64,000 bases of DNA from Herminiimonas sp. KBW02 (GTDB lineage Bacteria; Pseudomonadota; Gammaproteobacteria; Burkholderiales; Burkholderiaceae_D). Numbering within the stretch: position 1 is the first letter of the stretch; each line of letters opens with the position of its first letter. The stretch spans positions 124,001 to 188,000 of the forward strand of contig NZ_QAJP01000007.1 in the NCBI RefSeq assembly GCF_003852535.1, in the 5' to 3' direction. Shown piece after piece: positions 43,896 to 52,838 of this stretch. Under the pieces are notes generated by a model. The model saw only the letters and a list, made by a program, of their open reading frames with translations, ran no database searches and had not been told where the DNA came from. The translations under genes and the position numbers were made by a program.

Positions 43896-45812
43896 TTACT
43901 TGCTGGCCAGTCCCAGCAGCATTTCATTCAGGCGCTTCACGAAGCCAGCCGGATCGTTGAGGTTGCCACCTTCAGCCAGCAAAGCCTGGTCGAACAGGAT
44001 ATTTGACCAATCGTCGAATTTGGTTTCTTCGTATTTCAGGCGTTGCACCAGCGGGTGGTCAGGATTGATTTCCAGCGTTGGCTTGGCGTCCGGCGCATCT
44101 TGTCCTGCCGCTTTCAGCATGCGCATCAGGTTGCCGGACAATTCGTTTTCGCCTGCAACCAGGCAGGCTGGTGAATCGGTCAGGCGGAAGGTGATGCGCA
44201 CTTCCTTGGCTTTGTCTGCCAATGCAGCTTGCATCTTCGCGACCAGATCCTTGTACTGATCTTCGGTTTCCTGGTGCTGCTTCTTCTCTGCTTCGTCTTC
44301 CAGCTGGCCGAGGTCGAGGTCACCTTTGGCGACTGATGACAATTCCTTGCCGTCGAATTCTTCGAGGAAGGACAGCATCCATTCATCGACGCGGTCTGTC
44401 AGCAACAGGACTTCGATACCTTTCTTGCGGAAGATTTCCAGGTGCGGGCTGTTCTTCGCTGCGTTGTAGGATTCGCCAGTCGCGTAGTAAATCTTGCTTT
44501 GACCTTCCTTCATGCGCGCTACGTAGTCGGCGAAGGAAACGGTTTGCGCATCGCTATCGTTATGTGTGGATGCAAAGCGCAGCAGTTTGGCGATGCGTTC
44601 CTTGTTCGCTGCATCTTCGCCTATGCCTTCTTTCAATACCTGGCCGAAAGCATTCCAGAAAGTGACGTATTTATCCTTGTCCGCTTGCTCATCGCTGTTG
44701 GCCAGTTCTTCCAGCATGGACAGAACGCGCTTGGTCGAGCCTTCACGTATGACTTTGACGTCACGCGACTCTTGCAGAATTTCACGCGATACGTTGAGTG
44801 GCAAATCAGCCGAGTCGATTACGCCTTTGACGAAGCGCAGGTAGACCGGCATCAGTTGTTCGGCGTCGTCCATGATGAAGACGCGTTTGACGTAGAGCTT
44901 GATACCGCCACGCTTGTTGCGGTCCCACAGGTCGAATGGCGCCTGGGTAGGGATGTAGAGTAATTGTGTGTATTCGCTGCGGCCTTCGACGCGATTATGC
45001 GTATAGGTCAGCGGCTCGCCGAAGTCATGCGATACGTGTTTGTAGAACTCGGTGTATTGCTCCGGCGTGATTTCGTTTTTGCTGCGTGCCCACAAGGCGC
45101 TGGCCTGGTTAATGGTTTCCCATTCGTCGCGCACGACGGTTTCTTTTTTCTCTTCGTCCCATTCTTCTTTCTGCATCATGATAGGCAGCGAGATGTGGTC
45201 CGAGTATTTACGGATGATGGATTTCAGTTTCCATGACGAGAGGAATTCATCTTCACCTTCGCGCAGGTGCAGGATGATGTCAGTGCCGCGATTTGGCTTG
45301 TCGATTGCTTCTACCGTGAAGTCGCCTGCGCCTTCCGATTCCCAGCGCACGCCTGTGCTGGCATCAGTGCCGGCGCGACGTGTTTCAACCGTGATACGGT
45401 CAGCGATGATGAAGCCGGAGTAGAAGCCGACGCCGAACTGACCGATCAGGGCCGCGTCTTTTTGCTGGTCGCCGGACAGTTTAGAGAAGAATTCCTTGGT
45501 GCCGGATTTGGCGATGGTGCCCAGATGCTCAACCGCGTCGTCGCGGTTCATGCCGATACCGTTGTCCGAAATGGTGATGGTGCGTGCTTCCTTGTCGAAG
45601 CTGACTTTGATTTTCAGGTCGGGGTCGTTTTCAAACAAGGCGCCGTTGTTGATGGCTTCAAAGCGCAATTTGTCTGCAGCATCGGAAGCATTCGAGATCA
45701 GTTCGCGCAGGAAGATTTCCTTGTTCGAGTACAAGGAATGGATCATCAGTTGCAGCAGTTGTTTGACTTCAGCCTGGAAACCCAGGGTTTGTTTTTGTTC
45801 TGAAACAGCCAT
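43896..45812 (-). CDS. htpG: Chaperone HtpG (Hsp90)
   Basis: A 638-residue cytosolic Hsp90. The N-terminal GHKL ATPase motifs [15 protein letters not shown] and [23 protein letters not shown], and [17 protein letters not shown], are intact; the middle and C-terminal dimerisation domains follow. Length is normal. The ATG at 45812 is used because GAGGT precedes it. A near-perfect sigma-32 promoter lies 130-160 bp upstream, so it is heat-shock induced. It probably acts with DnaK in protein refolding. Confidence 0.98.
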   Translation of the reverse strand: MAVSEQKQTLGFQAEVKQLLQLMIHSLYSNKEIFLRELISNASDAADKLRFEAINNGALFENDPDLKIKVSFDKEARTITISDNGIGMNRDDAVEHLGTIAKSGTKEFFSKLSGDQQKDAALIGQFGVGFYSGFIIADRITVETRRAGTDASTGVRWESEGAGDFTVEAIDKPNRGTDIILHLREGEDEFLSSWKLKSIIRKYSDHISLPIMMQKEEWDEEKKETVVRDEWETINQASALWARSKNEITPEQYTEFYKHVSHDFGEPLTYTHNRVEGRSEYTQLLYIPTQAPFDLWDRNKRGGIKLYVKRVFIMDDAEQLMPVYLRFVKGVIDSADLPLNVSREILQESRDVKVIREGSTKRVLSMLEELANSDEQADKDKYVTFWNAFGQVLKEGIGEDAANKERIAKLLRFASTHNDSDAQTVSFADYVARMKEGQSKIYYATGESYNAAKNSPHLEIFRKKGIEVLLLTDRVDEWMLSFLEEFDGKELSSVAKGDLDLGQLEDEAEKKQHQETEDQYKDLVAKMQAALADKAKEVRITFRLTDSPACLVAGENELSGNLMRMLKAAGQDAPDAKPTLEINPDHPLVQRLKYEETKFDDWSNILFDQALLAEGGNLNDPAGFVKRLNEMLLGLASK

Positions 45813-45943
45813 TTTTACCTCAAGAATCAAAGAATTAGGGGAATTGCGCTTGAAAGCCTGTCAGTGCGGCAGTGTTTTGCAAGCCGCTATGATGTTGCCT
45901 CGTTGCGGGCAGGTCAATCCGGACTTTCAAAAGCCTGGGCAGC

Positions 45944-45971
45944 AAATGGGGCTGTCAGCCCCGATTTCAAG
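45944..45971 (-). promoter_or_regulatory. Sigma-32 heat-shock promoter of htpG
   Basis: On the minus strand: CTTGAAA, 13-bp spacer, CCCCATTT, matching the heat-shock consensus at every position that matters. The -35 element contains the TGA stop of the upstream MocR-type gene. The spacer also forms a hairpin with the -10 (GGGGCTG-A-CAGCCCC). Confidence 0.85.
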
Positions 45972-47433
45972 CCTTGCCCAGCTCACGTTCCAGGAAGCGC
46001 AGGATGCCCGGATCGGCCATGGCGGCGACGTTGAAGCGCATATTGGTGGACGGCAGCTGGTGCGGTGAAAACAGGCTGCCGGGTGCCAGCAGGTAACCTT
46101 GCTCCATCGCTTTCTCGGTCAGGATGTTGGCATCGCAGCCTATGTCGGTCCAGGCAAACATCCCGGCCGGAGTGTGGAAATGGACCTTGATGCCTATGCG
46201 TTCCATCTGCCGTATGGTCTTGTCGCGTACCGCGGTTAACTTGGTGCGCAGCCGGTCCGCATGCTTGCGGTAATGTCCTTCGGACAGGATGCGATACACC
46301 ACGCGCTCGGTGATTTCGGTTGTCGTTAATGCAGTCAGCATCTTGCGATCGGCCAGTTGTCGCGCGATCTCCGGCGACGTGGCGATGAAGCCGACACGCA
46401 GGTTGGCGGCCAGTGTTTTGGAAAAGCCACCGAGATAAATCACACGATTTAACTGATCCAGCGCAGCGATGCGGGTCGCGGCCTGGACTGCGGTGCCGGG
46501 ATGCATATCGCAGTAGATATCGTCTTCCACGATCATGAAGTCGTATTGTTCCGCGATCCTGAGTACCTGAAAGGCCTTGGCCGCTGATAGCGAAGTCGAG
46601 GTCGGATTGTGCAGGATGGAGTTGATGATGAACAGCTTGGGGCGGTGCAGTGCTGCCAGCTCGGCCAGTTGCACGATATCCGGGCCGTCCGCCAGACGTG
46701 GAATGCCGACCACCTTGGCACCCAGTGCAGCGAAAGAACCAAACATCAGGAACCAGCCCGGGTCATCGACAAAGATGGTGTCGCCCGGTTGTATGTAATG
46801 GCGCGCCACCAGATCCAGCCCTTGCGTCACGCCGGCGGTGGTGACGAATTGCTCCGGCGTCGCGGCGATTTCCAGCTCCGCCATTTTCAATTGCAGTTGC
46901 TGGCGCAGCGGCAGGAAGCCTTGCGGGATGCCATATTGCAGCAGCAGGCTGGGGTTTTGCCGACTGACTGCGCGCAAGGCATTCGCGACCAGGTCGCCAT
47001 CCAGCCATTCGTTCGGCAGCAAGCCTACACCTGGCATTTTTTGCGGTGGCAATTGACGGAACATATTGCGCACCAGCCAGACGACATCGACTGGTTGTGG
47101 TGTTGAGGACGGAGTGCCTTGCGCGCGCGGTGTCAGCATGGGGGAGCGATCACGGACGTAAAAACCGGAGCCGCGTCGTGATTCCAGCAAGCCGCCGGCG
47201 ACCAGGCGATCGTAGGCTTCGACTACAGTAAAGCGTGAGACCTGATGCTGATCCGAGAACTGGCGTATCGATGGCATGCGTGCACCGGTGCGCAGGATTT
47301 TGTCGTCGATGCGGCTGGTGATGAGCTGCACGATTTGCTCTATCAGCGAGCTGCCGGACGTGCGTGACAGGAGTGGGCGCTGTGCTTCGGCGTTAGCGGC
47401 AGAGGCCGACTGTGATTTGGCTGTATTGGTCAT
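45967..47433 (-). CDS. MocR-type regulator (GntR HTH fused to aminotransferase-like domain)
   Basis: A 488-residue PLP-dependent transcription factor. The N-terminal GntR winged helix (about 28-98, SLIEQIVQLITSRIDDKI and MPSIRQFSDQHQVSRFTVVEAYDRL) is fused to a class I aminotransferase fold with the PLP Lys in GGFSKTLAANLRVG (about residue 340). Such proteins sense amino acids or pyridoxal phosphate. The divergent gene is a LysE-type exporter, the classic target arrangement. Direct repeats GTACTG-GTACTG and a palindrome lie in the 130-bp gap. It ends inside the htpG promoter. Confidence 0.9.
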   Translation of the reverse strand: MTNTAKSQSASAANAEAQRPLLSRTSGSSLIEQIVQLITSRIDDKILRTGARMPSIRQFSDQHQVSRFTVVEAYDRLVAGGLLESRRGSGFYVRDRSPMLTPRAQGTPSSTPQPVDVVWLVRNMFRQLPPQKMPGVGLLPNEWLDGDLVANALRAVSRQNPSLLLQYGIPQGFLPLRQQLQLKMAELEIAATPEQFVTTAGVTQGLDLVARHYIQPGDTIFVDDPGWFLMFGSFAALGAKVVGIPRLADGPDIVQLAELAALHRPKLFIINSILHNPTSTSLSAAKAFQVLRIAEQYDFMIVEDDIYCDMHPGTAVQAATRIAALDQLNRVIYLGGFSKTLAANLRVGFIATSPEIARQLADRKMLTALTTTEITERVVYRILSEGHYRKHADRLRTKLTAVRDKTIRQMERIGIKVHFHTPAGMFAWTDIGCDANILTEKAMEQGYLLAPGSLFSPHQLPSTNMRFNVAAMADPGILRFLERELGKA

Positions 47434-47525
47434 TTTGCCATGACAGTGAGTAAATTAATTCCTTAAGTGTACTGGTACTGTATTGGTTTTGTCGATTACG
47501 ATGTTTTCCTGAAAAATCGGTAATC

Positions 47526-47542
47526 AACACTTGTTAAGTGTT
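47526..47542. promoter_or_regulatory. 17-bp palindrome between mocR and lysE-like genes
   Basis: AACACTT-GTT-AAGTGTT with perfect 7-bp arms, 21 bp before the exporter start. The half-site TTAAGTGT recurs at 47463-47470, next to the MocR start. A shared operator for auto- and cross-regulation is likely. Confidence 0.5.
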
Positions 47543-47563
47543 TTGCCATACCCGTGGAAGACT

Positions 47564-48154
47564 ATGGAATCCCTGCTGCCTCTGTCACTGTTCGCCTTCG
47601 TATCGTCGATTACGCCGGGGCCGAATAACATCATGCTGACTTCATCCGGCATACGCTTTGGTTTTGTGCGTTCGCTGCCGCATATGTTTGGTGTGGTGTT
47701 TGGTTTCAGTGTGATCCTCGCACTGTGCGCGGCAGGTATCGGCAGCCTCATCGTCGCGATGCCGACTTTGCATATCGTCTTGAAAACGATAGGTTCGACT
47801 TATCTGGTCTACCTGGCCTGGCAGTTGCGCAGCATGGCGTTCACGCAGGAAGTGGATGTTGATGTGCGACCTATGTCTTTCATTGGTGCTTCGCTGTTCC
47901 AGTTTGCCAATCCGAAAGCCTGGGTGATGGCAGTGACTGGTGCTTCTGCTTTTTTGCCGCCGATGCAACCGGTGTGGCTGGCGATCACCGTGTATTGCGT
48001 CATTTTCGGCATCATCAATTTTCCGTGCATCAGCATCTGGGCCGGCACCGGCGCAGTGCTGCGACGTTATCTGACGCAGGCTAAATGGCGCCGCGTGTTT
48101 TGTGCCGTCATGATCATCCTCACCCTGTACTCTGCCTTAGCAATCTGGTTATGA
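47564..48154 (+). CDS. LysE/RhtB-family amino acid exporter
   Basis: A 196-residue inner-membrane exporter with about six helices. The LysE signature SSITPGPNNIMLTSSGIRFGF (residues 14-34) is present, and FANPKAWVMAVTGASAF around residue 115 is the second conserved block. It exports an amino acid or related compound; which one is not clear. It is divergent from a MocR regulator and overlaps or directly precedes an EamA-type transporter gene, so the two may form an operon. GGAAG precedes the ATG at 47564. Confidence 0.88.
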   Translation: MESLLPLSLFAFVSSITPGPNNIMLTSSGIRFGFVRSLPHMFGVVFGFSVILALCAAGIGSLIVAMPTLHIVLKTIGSTYLVYLAWQLRSMAFTQEVDVDVRPMSFIGASLFQFANPKAWVMAVTGASAFLPPMQPVWLAITVYCVIFGIINFPCISIWAGTGAVLRRYLTQAKWRRVFCAVMIILTLYSALAIWL

Positions 48155-48189
48155 ATATTCAATCAAAAATAATGACAAGGTCATCTGTA

Positions 48190-49065
48190 ATGACACAAGA
48201 AACCAAAGGTATGTTGCTGGGCGCTATCGGCGTTGCGATGTTCAGCCTGACTTTGCCGTTTACCCGTATTGCCGTTGCTGAACTGCATCCTGTATTCGTT
48301 GCACTCGGGCGTGCCGTAGTGGCAGCGGCATGCTCGGCTGTGTTGTTGTGGTGGAGCGGTGCAGTACGTCCGACCAAAGCGCAGATGAAATCCTTGTTCA
48401 TCACAGCGCTGGGCGTGGTGGTCGGCTTTCCGGTGTTTTCATCGATCGCGATGCACTATGTGCCGGCGTCACATGGCGCCATCATTCTCGGCATCCTGCC
48501 GCTGGCGACTGCATTGTTCGGTGCCTTGCGTTTTGGTGAGCGGCCTTCACCCGGTTTCTGGATCGCGGCGGTGATCGGCAGTGCGCTGGTAGTCGGCTTC
48601 GCTTTGCAGCAGGGCGGCGGTGAGTTGCACATTGCCGACCTCGCATTGTTTATAGCGGTGCTGGCAGCGGCCATGGGTTATGCCGAAGGCGGACGTTTGT
48701 CGCAAACCATGGGCGGCCAGCAAGTGATTTCATGGGCGCTGGTGTTGTCGATGCCGGTGGTCTTGCCGGTTACGGTGTGGCTGGGCTGGAAGCACGGCGT
48801 GACCGCGTCGCCTGCAGCCTGGGTAGGTTTTGCCTATGTGTCGCTGTTTTCGATGTTTATCGGTTTCTTCTTTTGGTACAAGGGTCTGGCACTGGGCGGT
48901 ATCGCACGGGTCGGACAGGTGCAACTGATACAACCGTTCCTGACCTTGCTGGGCGCGGCTGTAATCCTCGGTGAATTGCTGGAACTGCGTACCTTTTTGT
49001 TTGCACTTGCCATTATTGCTGTGGTGGCAATAGGAAGAAAGATGCCGATCCGACGACTAAGTTGA
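48190..49065 (+). CDS. EamA/DMT-family transporter
   Basis: A 291-residue inner-membrane transporter with ten helices in two EamA repeats (the first begins MLLGAIGVAMFSLTLPFTR, the second near ALFIAVLAAAMGYAEGG). It is probably an exporter of metabolites or amino acids. The start at 48190 has AAGG nine bases upstream and gives the usual N-terminus; an ATG at 48151 that overlaps the LysE-gene stop (ATGA) is an alternative adding 13 residues. Functionally it fits the amino-acid export theme of its neighbours. Confidence 0.85.
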   Translation: MTQETKGMLLGAIGVAMFSLTLPFTRIAVAELHPVFVALGRAVVAAACSAVLLWWSGAVRPTKAQMKSLFITALGVVVGFPVFSSIAMHYVPASHGAIILGILPLATALFGALRFGERPSPGFWIAAVIGSALVVGFALQQGGGELHIADLALFIAVLAAAMGYAEGGRLSQTMGGQQVISWALVLSMPVVLPVTVWLGWKHGVTASPAAWVGFAYVSLFSMFIGFFFWYKGLALGGIARVGQVQLIQPFLTLLGAAVILGELLELRTFLFALAIIAVVAIGRKMPIRRLS

Positions 49066-49116
49066 TGTCAATTGCTATGAGAATTCAGTTTTAGCTGTGA
49101 TTTTGTGACGATAGTT

Positions 49117-49194
49117 CGGAAGGAAAGCCGCGGATTTGAGATAATCGCTGGATTCCTTCCGTGAGCCAGATCACTGCGATGGCAATTTGCCATC
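49117..49194. promoter_or_regulatory. Inverted repeat and palindrome upstream of the RidA gene
   Basis: CGGAAGGAA (49117-49125) and TTCCTTCCG (49153-49161) are perfect 9-bp complements 27 bases apart. GATGGCAA-T-TTGCCATC (49178-49194) is a perfect 17-bp palindrome. Both lie in the 200-bp gap before the RidA gene; the second looks like a dimer operator and the first could form an RNA stem-loop. Confidence 0.5.
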
Positions 49195-49267
49195 AATGCA
49201 GCCACGGACTTCTGTTCATTGCCATTCCTGCTTTGCACGGAGTGGCATCAATTTTTTTGGAGTACTT

Positions 49268-49726
49268 ATGTCTGTTTACGACAAGCTGAAAGCCTTGAAC
49301 ATCGAATTGCCAGCTGTCGCGGCGCCAGTCGCAGCCTACGTCATGCACGCGCAAACGGGTAACACGGTTTTCCTGTCCGGCCATATCGCAAAAAAAGACG
49401 GCAAGCCATGGGTAGGCCAATTGGGTAAGAACATCACGACCGACGAAGCCAAGCTGGCAGCACGCGGCGTGGCGATCGACCTGATCGCCACCTTGCAGGC
49501 AGCATGCGGCGGCGACCTGAATCGTGTCAAACGCATTGTCAAAATCATGGGCCTGGTGAACTCCACCGGTGATTACACCGAGCAGCACCTGGTCACCAAC
49601 GGCGCATCCGAATTGCTGGCTGAAGTATTCGGCCCGCAAGGCCTGCATGCCCGTTCCGCATTTGGCGTAGCGCAAATCCCGCTCGGCGCATGCGTCGAAA
49701 TCGAATTGATCGCTGAAGTGATCTAA
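49268..49726 (+). CDS. RidA family protein (YjgF/YER057c/UK114)
   Basis: A 152-residue cytosolic RidA-superfamily protein of the longer, Atu1372-like subgroup. Features include VFLSGHIAKKDGKPWVGQLGKN, a C-terminal HARSAFGVAQIPLGACVEIELIAEV with the Arg (in ARSA) that binds carboxylates in active RidA, and Glu147. RidA enzymes hydrolyse reactive enamine/imine products of PLP enzymes. It lies 58 bp before an aminotransferase gene that could be the source of such intermediates. The ATG has GGAG six bases upstream. Confidence 0.88.
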   Translation: MSVYDKLKALNIELPAVAAPVAAYVMHAQTGNTVFLSGHIAKKDGKPWVGQLGKNITTDEAKLAARGVAIDLIATLQAACGGDLNRVKRIVKIMGLVNSTGDYTEQHLVTNGASELLAEVFGPQGLHARSAFGVAQIPLGACVEIELIAEVI

Positions 49727-49734
49727 GTAGTACC

Positions 49735-49758
49735 CATGCCCCGGAATACCGGGGCATG
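49735..49758 (+). repeat. Perfect hairpin between the RidA and aminotransferase genes
   Basis: CATGCCCCGG-AATA-CCGGGGCATG, 10-bp stem, no T run. An intercistronic RNA stability element is the simplest reading. Confidence 0.5.
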
Positions 49759-49784
49759 AGCCTTGTATATACCGTGAAGTAATC

Positions 49785-50978
49785 ATGAAAATCGAACATC
49801 CAACGCCGATCAACTGGCAATTCGCCAAACGTGCAGAACAACTGCAAAGCTCGGTCATCCGCGAAATCCTGAAAATCACGATGCGCCCGGACATCATCTC
49901 CTTTGCCGGCGGTTTGCCGTCACCGGCAACCTTCCCGGTCGAGCACATGAAAGCGGCGTTCGATAAGGTGTTGTCACAGCAGGGCAAGATTGCGCTGCAA
50001 TACGGACCGAGCGATGGTTATGCACCGTTGCGTGAATGGATCGCGAATTCGCTGTCGATCCCGGGTTCGGTGATTACGCCGGATCAGGTCTTGATGGTAT
50101 CCGGTTCGCAGCAGGCGCTGGATTTACTCGGCAAAGTATTGATCGAAGAAAACAGCAAAGTGCTGGTCGAAACCCCGAGCTACCTCGGGGCCTTGCAAGC
50201 GTTCTCCGTGTACCAGCCGCAATTTGTCTCGGTTCCTACCGATGACTACGGTTTGTTGCCGGAAGCAGTCGATGGCATCGCCGACGGTGCACGCCTGCTG
50301 TACGCCTTGCCTAACTTCCACAATCCGACCGGACGCACCATGTCGGTGGAACGTCGGATGGCATTGGTGGAAACCTGTGCGCGCCATGGCTTGCCGCTGA
50401 TCGAAGATGATCCGTACGGTGCACTCAGCTATCGCGCTGATCCGTTGCCGAAGATGCTGACCATGAATCCGAGCGGCGTGATTTACATGGGTTCGTTCTC
50501 CAAGGTACTGACACCGGGCATACGCCTTGGTTACGTCGTCGGCCCGACACCATTGATCCGCAAACTGGAGCAGGCGAAACAGGCAGCTGATCTGCATACT
50601 TCACAACTGATACAAATGGTGGTGTACGAAGCCATCAAGGATGGCTTCCTCGCTGAACACATCCCATCGATACGCACTTTGTACGCGAACCAGTGTCAGG
50701 TGATGCTGGATGCCCTGGCTGAATTTGCGCCGGAAGGCGTGAAGTGGAACAAGCCGGAAGGTGGCATGTTTATCTGGGTCACGTTGCCTAAGCATATTGA
50801 TTGCATGCAGTTGCTGGAAGAGGCGATTGCGCAGAAAGTGGCATTCGTACCGGGCGCGCCTTTCTATGCGAATGAGCCGGAGAAGAATACTTTGCGTCTG
50901 AGCTTTGTGACTGTGCCGCCGGAGAAGATACGTGAAGGCGTGGCTACTTTGGCTAAGTTGATAGCCGCGAAGATTTGA
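49785..50978 (+). CDS. PLP-dependent aminotransferase (class I/II, 2-aminoadipate transaminase-like)
   Basis: A 397-residue fold-type I aminotransferase related to LysN and MocR catalytic domains. ISFAGGLPSPATFP near residue 38, GPSDGYAPLREWIA, and PNFHNPTGRTMS are family marks; the PLP Lys lies in GSFSKVLTPGIRLG (about residue 236). It probably transaminates an amino acid to its 2-keto acid. There is no DNA-binding domain. Paired with a RidA protein upstream, it may form a small amino-acid catabolism unit. It ends at a terminator. Confidence 0.88.
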   Translation: MKIEHPTPINWQFAKRAEQLQSSVIREILKITMRPDIISFAGGLPSPATFPVEHMKAAFDKVLSQQGKIALQYGPSDGYAPLREWIANSLSIPGSVITPDQVLMVSGSQQALDLLGKVLIEENSKVLVETPSYLGALQAFSVYQPQFVSVPTDDYGLLPEAVDGIADGARLLYALPNFHNPTGRTMSVERRMALVETCARHGLPLIEDDPYGALSYRADPLPKMLTMNPSGVIYMGSFSKVLTPGIRLGYVVGPTPLIRKLEQAKQAADLHTSQLIQMVVYEAIKDGFLAEHIPSIRTLYANQCQVMLDALAEFAPEGVKWNKPEGGMFIWVTLPKHIDCMQLLEEAIAQKVAFVPGAPFYANEPEKNTLRLSFVTVPPEKIREGVATLAKLIAAKI

Positions 50979-50995
50979 TTTGTTGCTTGGCATTT

Positions 50996-51026
50996 AAAAA
51001 GCCGCTCTATATAGAGCGGCTTTTTT
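50996..51026 (+). terminator. Terminator of the RidA-aminotransferase unit
   Basis: AAAAAGCCGCTCTAT paired with ATAGAGCGGCTTTTTT, 17 bases after the stop. Confidence 0.93.
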
Positions 51027-51192
51027 ATTGTTTGTTAGCACAGTCGACCTGGCACTACGTGGGCTACCGCTTGTCGTGCGTTCTTTCGCTGATTCCTGGC
51101 TTTCACCTTACTTTGAGACATGTGATTTCGATAATAAGATAATTGTCTTGACAAAAAAATCCATAGATATAATCTTCCGCAAGCATGTGCGA

Positions 51193-51225
51193 TTGTATAC
51201 ATGATTTGATATTCTTGTATGCAAG
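51193..51225. promoter_or_regulatory. Two GntR-like operator boxes upstream of the Bug gene
   Basis: TTGTATACATG (51193-51203) and CTTGTATGCAAG (51214-51225) share TTGTAT and are 22 bp apart, two helical turns. They resemble the TTGTATACAA site of FadR/VanR-type GntR regulators. TTGTC-TT-GACAA, another palindrome, lies 45 bp upstream (51143-51154). No GntR gene adjoins. Confidence 0.45.
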
Positions 51226-51266
51226 TGACTTCTTAATATAAAAAATACAATTTTGGAGACAAGATC

Positions 51267-52232
51267 ATGAAACTTAGAATCCCCCTTTTGTTGGTCGCCG
51301 GACTTTGCTTATCTGTCAGTGCGTTTGCGCAGTCCTGGCCTACCAGGCCGGTGACCTTAATCGTACCGTTCCCTCCGGGTGGCGGAACCGATGCCTTTGC
51401 CCGTCCGCTGGCGGCGCAACTGACCAAACAGCTCGGCAAGACGGTCATCATCGATAATCGTGGGGGTGCAGGTGGCACGCTTGGTGCAGGGGTCGCAGCG
51501 AAGTCCCCGCCTGATGGATACACATTTTTCATAGGCGCAGCGCATCATGCAATTGCACCGGCGCTGTATCCCAAGCTCGCTTACGATCTGCAAAAAGATT
51601 TCATCCCGATTACCGTGATAGCCACGCCACCACAGGTAATCGTGGTCAACACACAGCGCGTTCCGGTGCAGGATCTGAAAGGCTTGCTGGATTACGTAAG
51701 AAAGAACCCAGGTAAGCTGAACTTCGGCTCGGCCGGTAACGGTACCTCGCATCATTTGGCGGGTGAGCTGTTTAAGATCCAGACCAAGACCTTCATTACC
51801 CATATTCCATACCGTGGCGCAGGTCCGGCGCTACAGGACTTGATCGGCGGGCAGCTCGATATGATGTTTGACGGACTCGGTTCATCGGCCAGCCATGTGA
51901 AGAGCGGCCGCATCAAGGCACTTGCCGTTGCATCGGCCAAGCGCGCACCGGGCTTTCCTGACGTTCCTACAGCTGCAGAAGCCGGTGTACCTGGCTATGA
52001 AGTATCTACCTGGTATGGTCTGTGGGCAATCAAGGGCACTCCACCAGAGGTGGTCGAGCGTATGACGGAAGAAGTCAAGAAAGCGCTGGCATCACCGGAA
52101 ATCCAGCATAACTGGACGAGTGCAGGCTCGGATATTCCGAACATGTCACAGGCGGAATTCACTACGATGATCGCGTCCGAAATAGCGCGCTGGGGTGCGG
52201 TGGTCAAGAGCTCCGGCGTCAAGCTGGAATAG
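51267..52232 (+). CDS. Tripartite tricarboxylate transporter substrate-binding protein (Bug/TctC family)
   Basis: A 321-residue periplasmic binding protein. The signal peptide ends SAFA-QSWPTRPV; the mature protein has the Bug hallmarks WPTRPVTLIVPFPPGGGTD (24-42), GAGGTLGAGVAAKSPPDGYT and HIPYRGAGPALQDLIGGQLDMMFD. It should bind a carboxylate-type compound for a TctAB transporter, but no such membrane genes are adjacent, a common situation for Bug proteins in this group. The ATG follows TTGGAGACAAGATC. Confidence 0.92.
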   Translation: MKLRIPLLLVAGLCLSVSAFAQSWPTRPVTLIVPFPPGGGTDAFARPLAAQLTKQLGKTVIIDNRGGAGGTLGAGVAAKSPPDGYTFFIGAAHHAIAPALYPKLAYDLQKDFIPITVIATPPQVIVVNTQRVPVQDLKGLLDYVRKNPGKLNFGSAGNGTSHHLAGELFKIQTKTFITHIPYRGAGPALQDLIGGQLDMMFDGLGSSASHVKSGRIKALAVASAKRAPGFPDVPTAAEAGVPGYEVSTWYGLWAIKGTPPEVVERMTEEVKKALASPEIQHNWTSAGSDIPNMSQAEFTTMIASEIARWGAVVKSSGVKLE

Positions 52233-52239
52233 ATGAGTA

Positions 52240-52267
52240 AAACAGCCGCCACTTGGCGGCTGTTTTC
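52240..52267 (+). terminator. Terminator of the Bug gene
   Basis: AAAACAGCCGCC-ACTT-GGCGGCTGTTTT, 12-bp perfect stem, a few bases after the stop. Confidence 0.85.
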
Positions 52268-52268
52268 T

Positions 52269-52310
52269 TATATGGATAAGCTCGCTTTGGGTCGGAGGCA
52301 GACGTCCGCT
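52269..52310 (+). repeat. Direct repeat copy A flanking the metal efflux cluster
   Basis: Begins TATATGGAT and contains TTTGGGTCGGAGGCAGACGT. Compare copy B at 59841-59880 in the same orientation. The shared core is TGGGTCGRARGCAGACRT. About 30 of 40 positions agree, allowing a 2-base gap. The metal cluster 52423-59750 lies exactly between the two copies. Confidence 0.6.
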
Positions 52311-52370
52311 ATCAAAAGCGGATAGTGGAGTCTTATAAATAAAAAACTCTACAAGTACGTACTAGCCAAA

Positions 52371-52401
52371 AGAAAAAACCGCCTTTCGGCGGTTAGTTTT
52401 T
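52371..52401 (-). terminator. Terminator of the metal efflux operon
   Basis: AACCGCC-TTTC-GGCGGTT; on the minus strand the stem is followed by TTTTTTCTTTT, just after the DUF3147-like gene that ends the operon. Confidence 0.85.
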
Positions 52402-52422
52402 TTCAAAGAACCGTGTCATCTT

Positions 52423-52773
52423 TCAAAGCAACTCAATCCCGAATCGACGGAGTGTTATTGCAAATAGCGCGAAACACGCAGTAGTGATGACCGCACATGC
52501 TAGTAGTGCTGACCAGAATCCCAGTTTGCCCAGTAGGTATGGAAACGCCAAAAACATTGGCAGCGTGGGAATCACGTACCAGAATGTGTAAAACGCATGA
52601 TTGGCGATTTTCTCTGCCGGCTGCTTCTCCACATACAGCCAGATGAGCGTAAGTAGAGTAATTAACGGAAGCGCGGCGATAAAGCCACCGAGCTTGTCAC
52701 TCCGCTTCGCAAATTCAGAAACAAGTACGACCATGCCAGCCGTCAGCAAGTATTTAGTGATAATCCAGGCCAT
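52423..52773 (-). CDS. DUF3147-like small membrane protein
   Basis: A 116-residue inner-membrane protein with four hydrophobic segments, resembling DUF3147 (WIITKYLLTAGMVVLVSEFAKRSDKLGGFIAALPL at the N-terminus). The function is unknown. It is the last gene of the minus-strand metal efflux cluster, 65 bp after the HGDKPKHGG-protein gene, and it starts after CGGAGG. It may assist the efflux system or just travel with it. Confidence 0.7.
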   Translation of the reverse strand: MAWIITKYLLTAGMVVLVSEFAKRSDKLGGFIAALPLITLLTLIWLYVEKQPAEKIANHAFYTFWYVIPTLPMFLAFPYLLGKLGFWSALLACAVITTACFALFAITLRRFGIELL

Positions 52774-52838
52774 ATAACCTCCGACTCATCGAATTTTGAT
52801 GTTGAGCCGATGTATGTGTCACATCGGCTAAATCGGCA

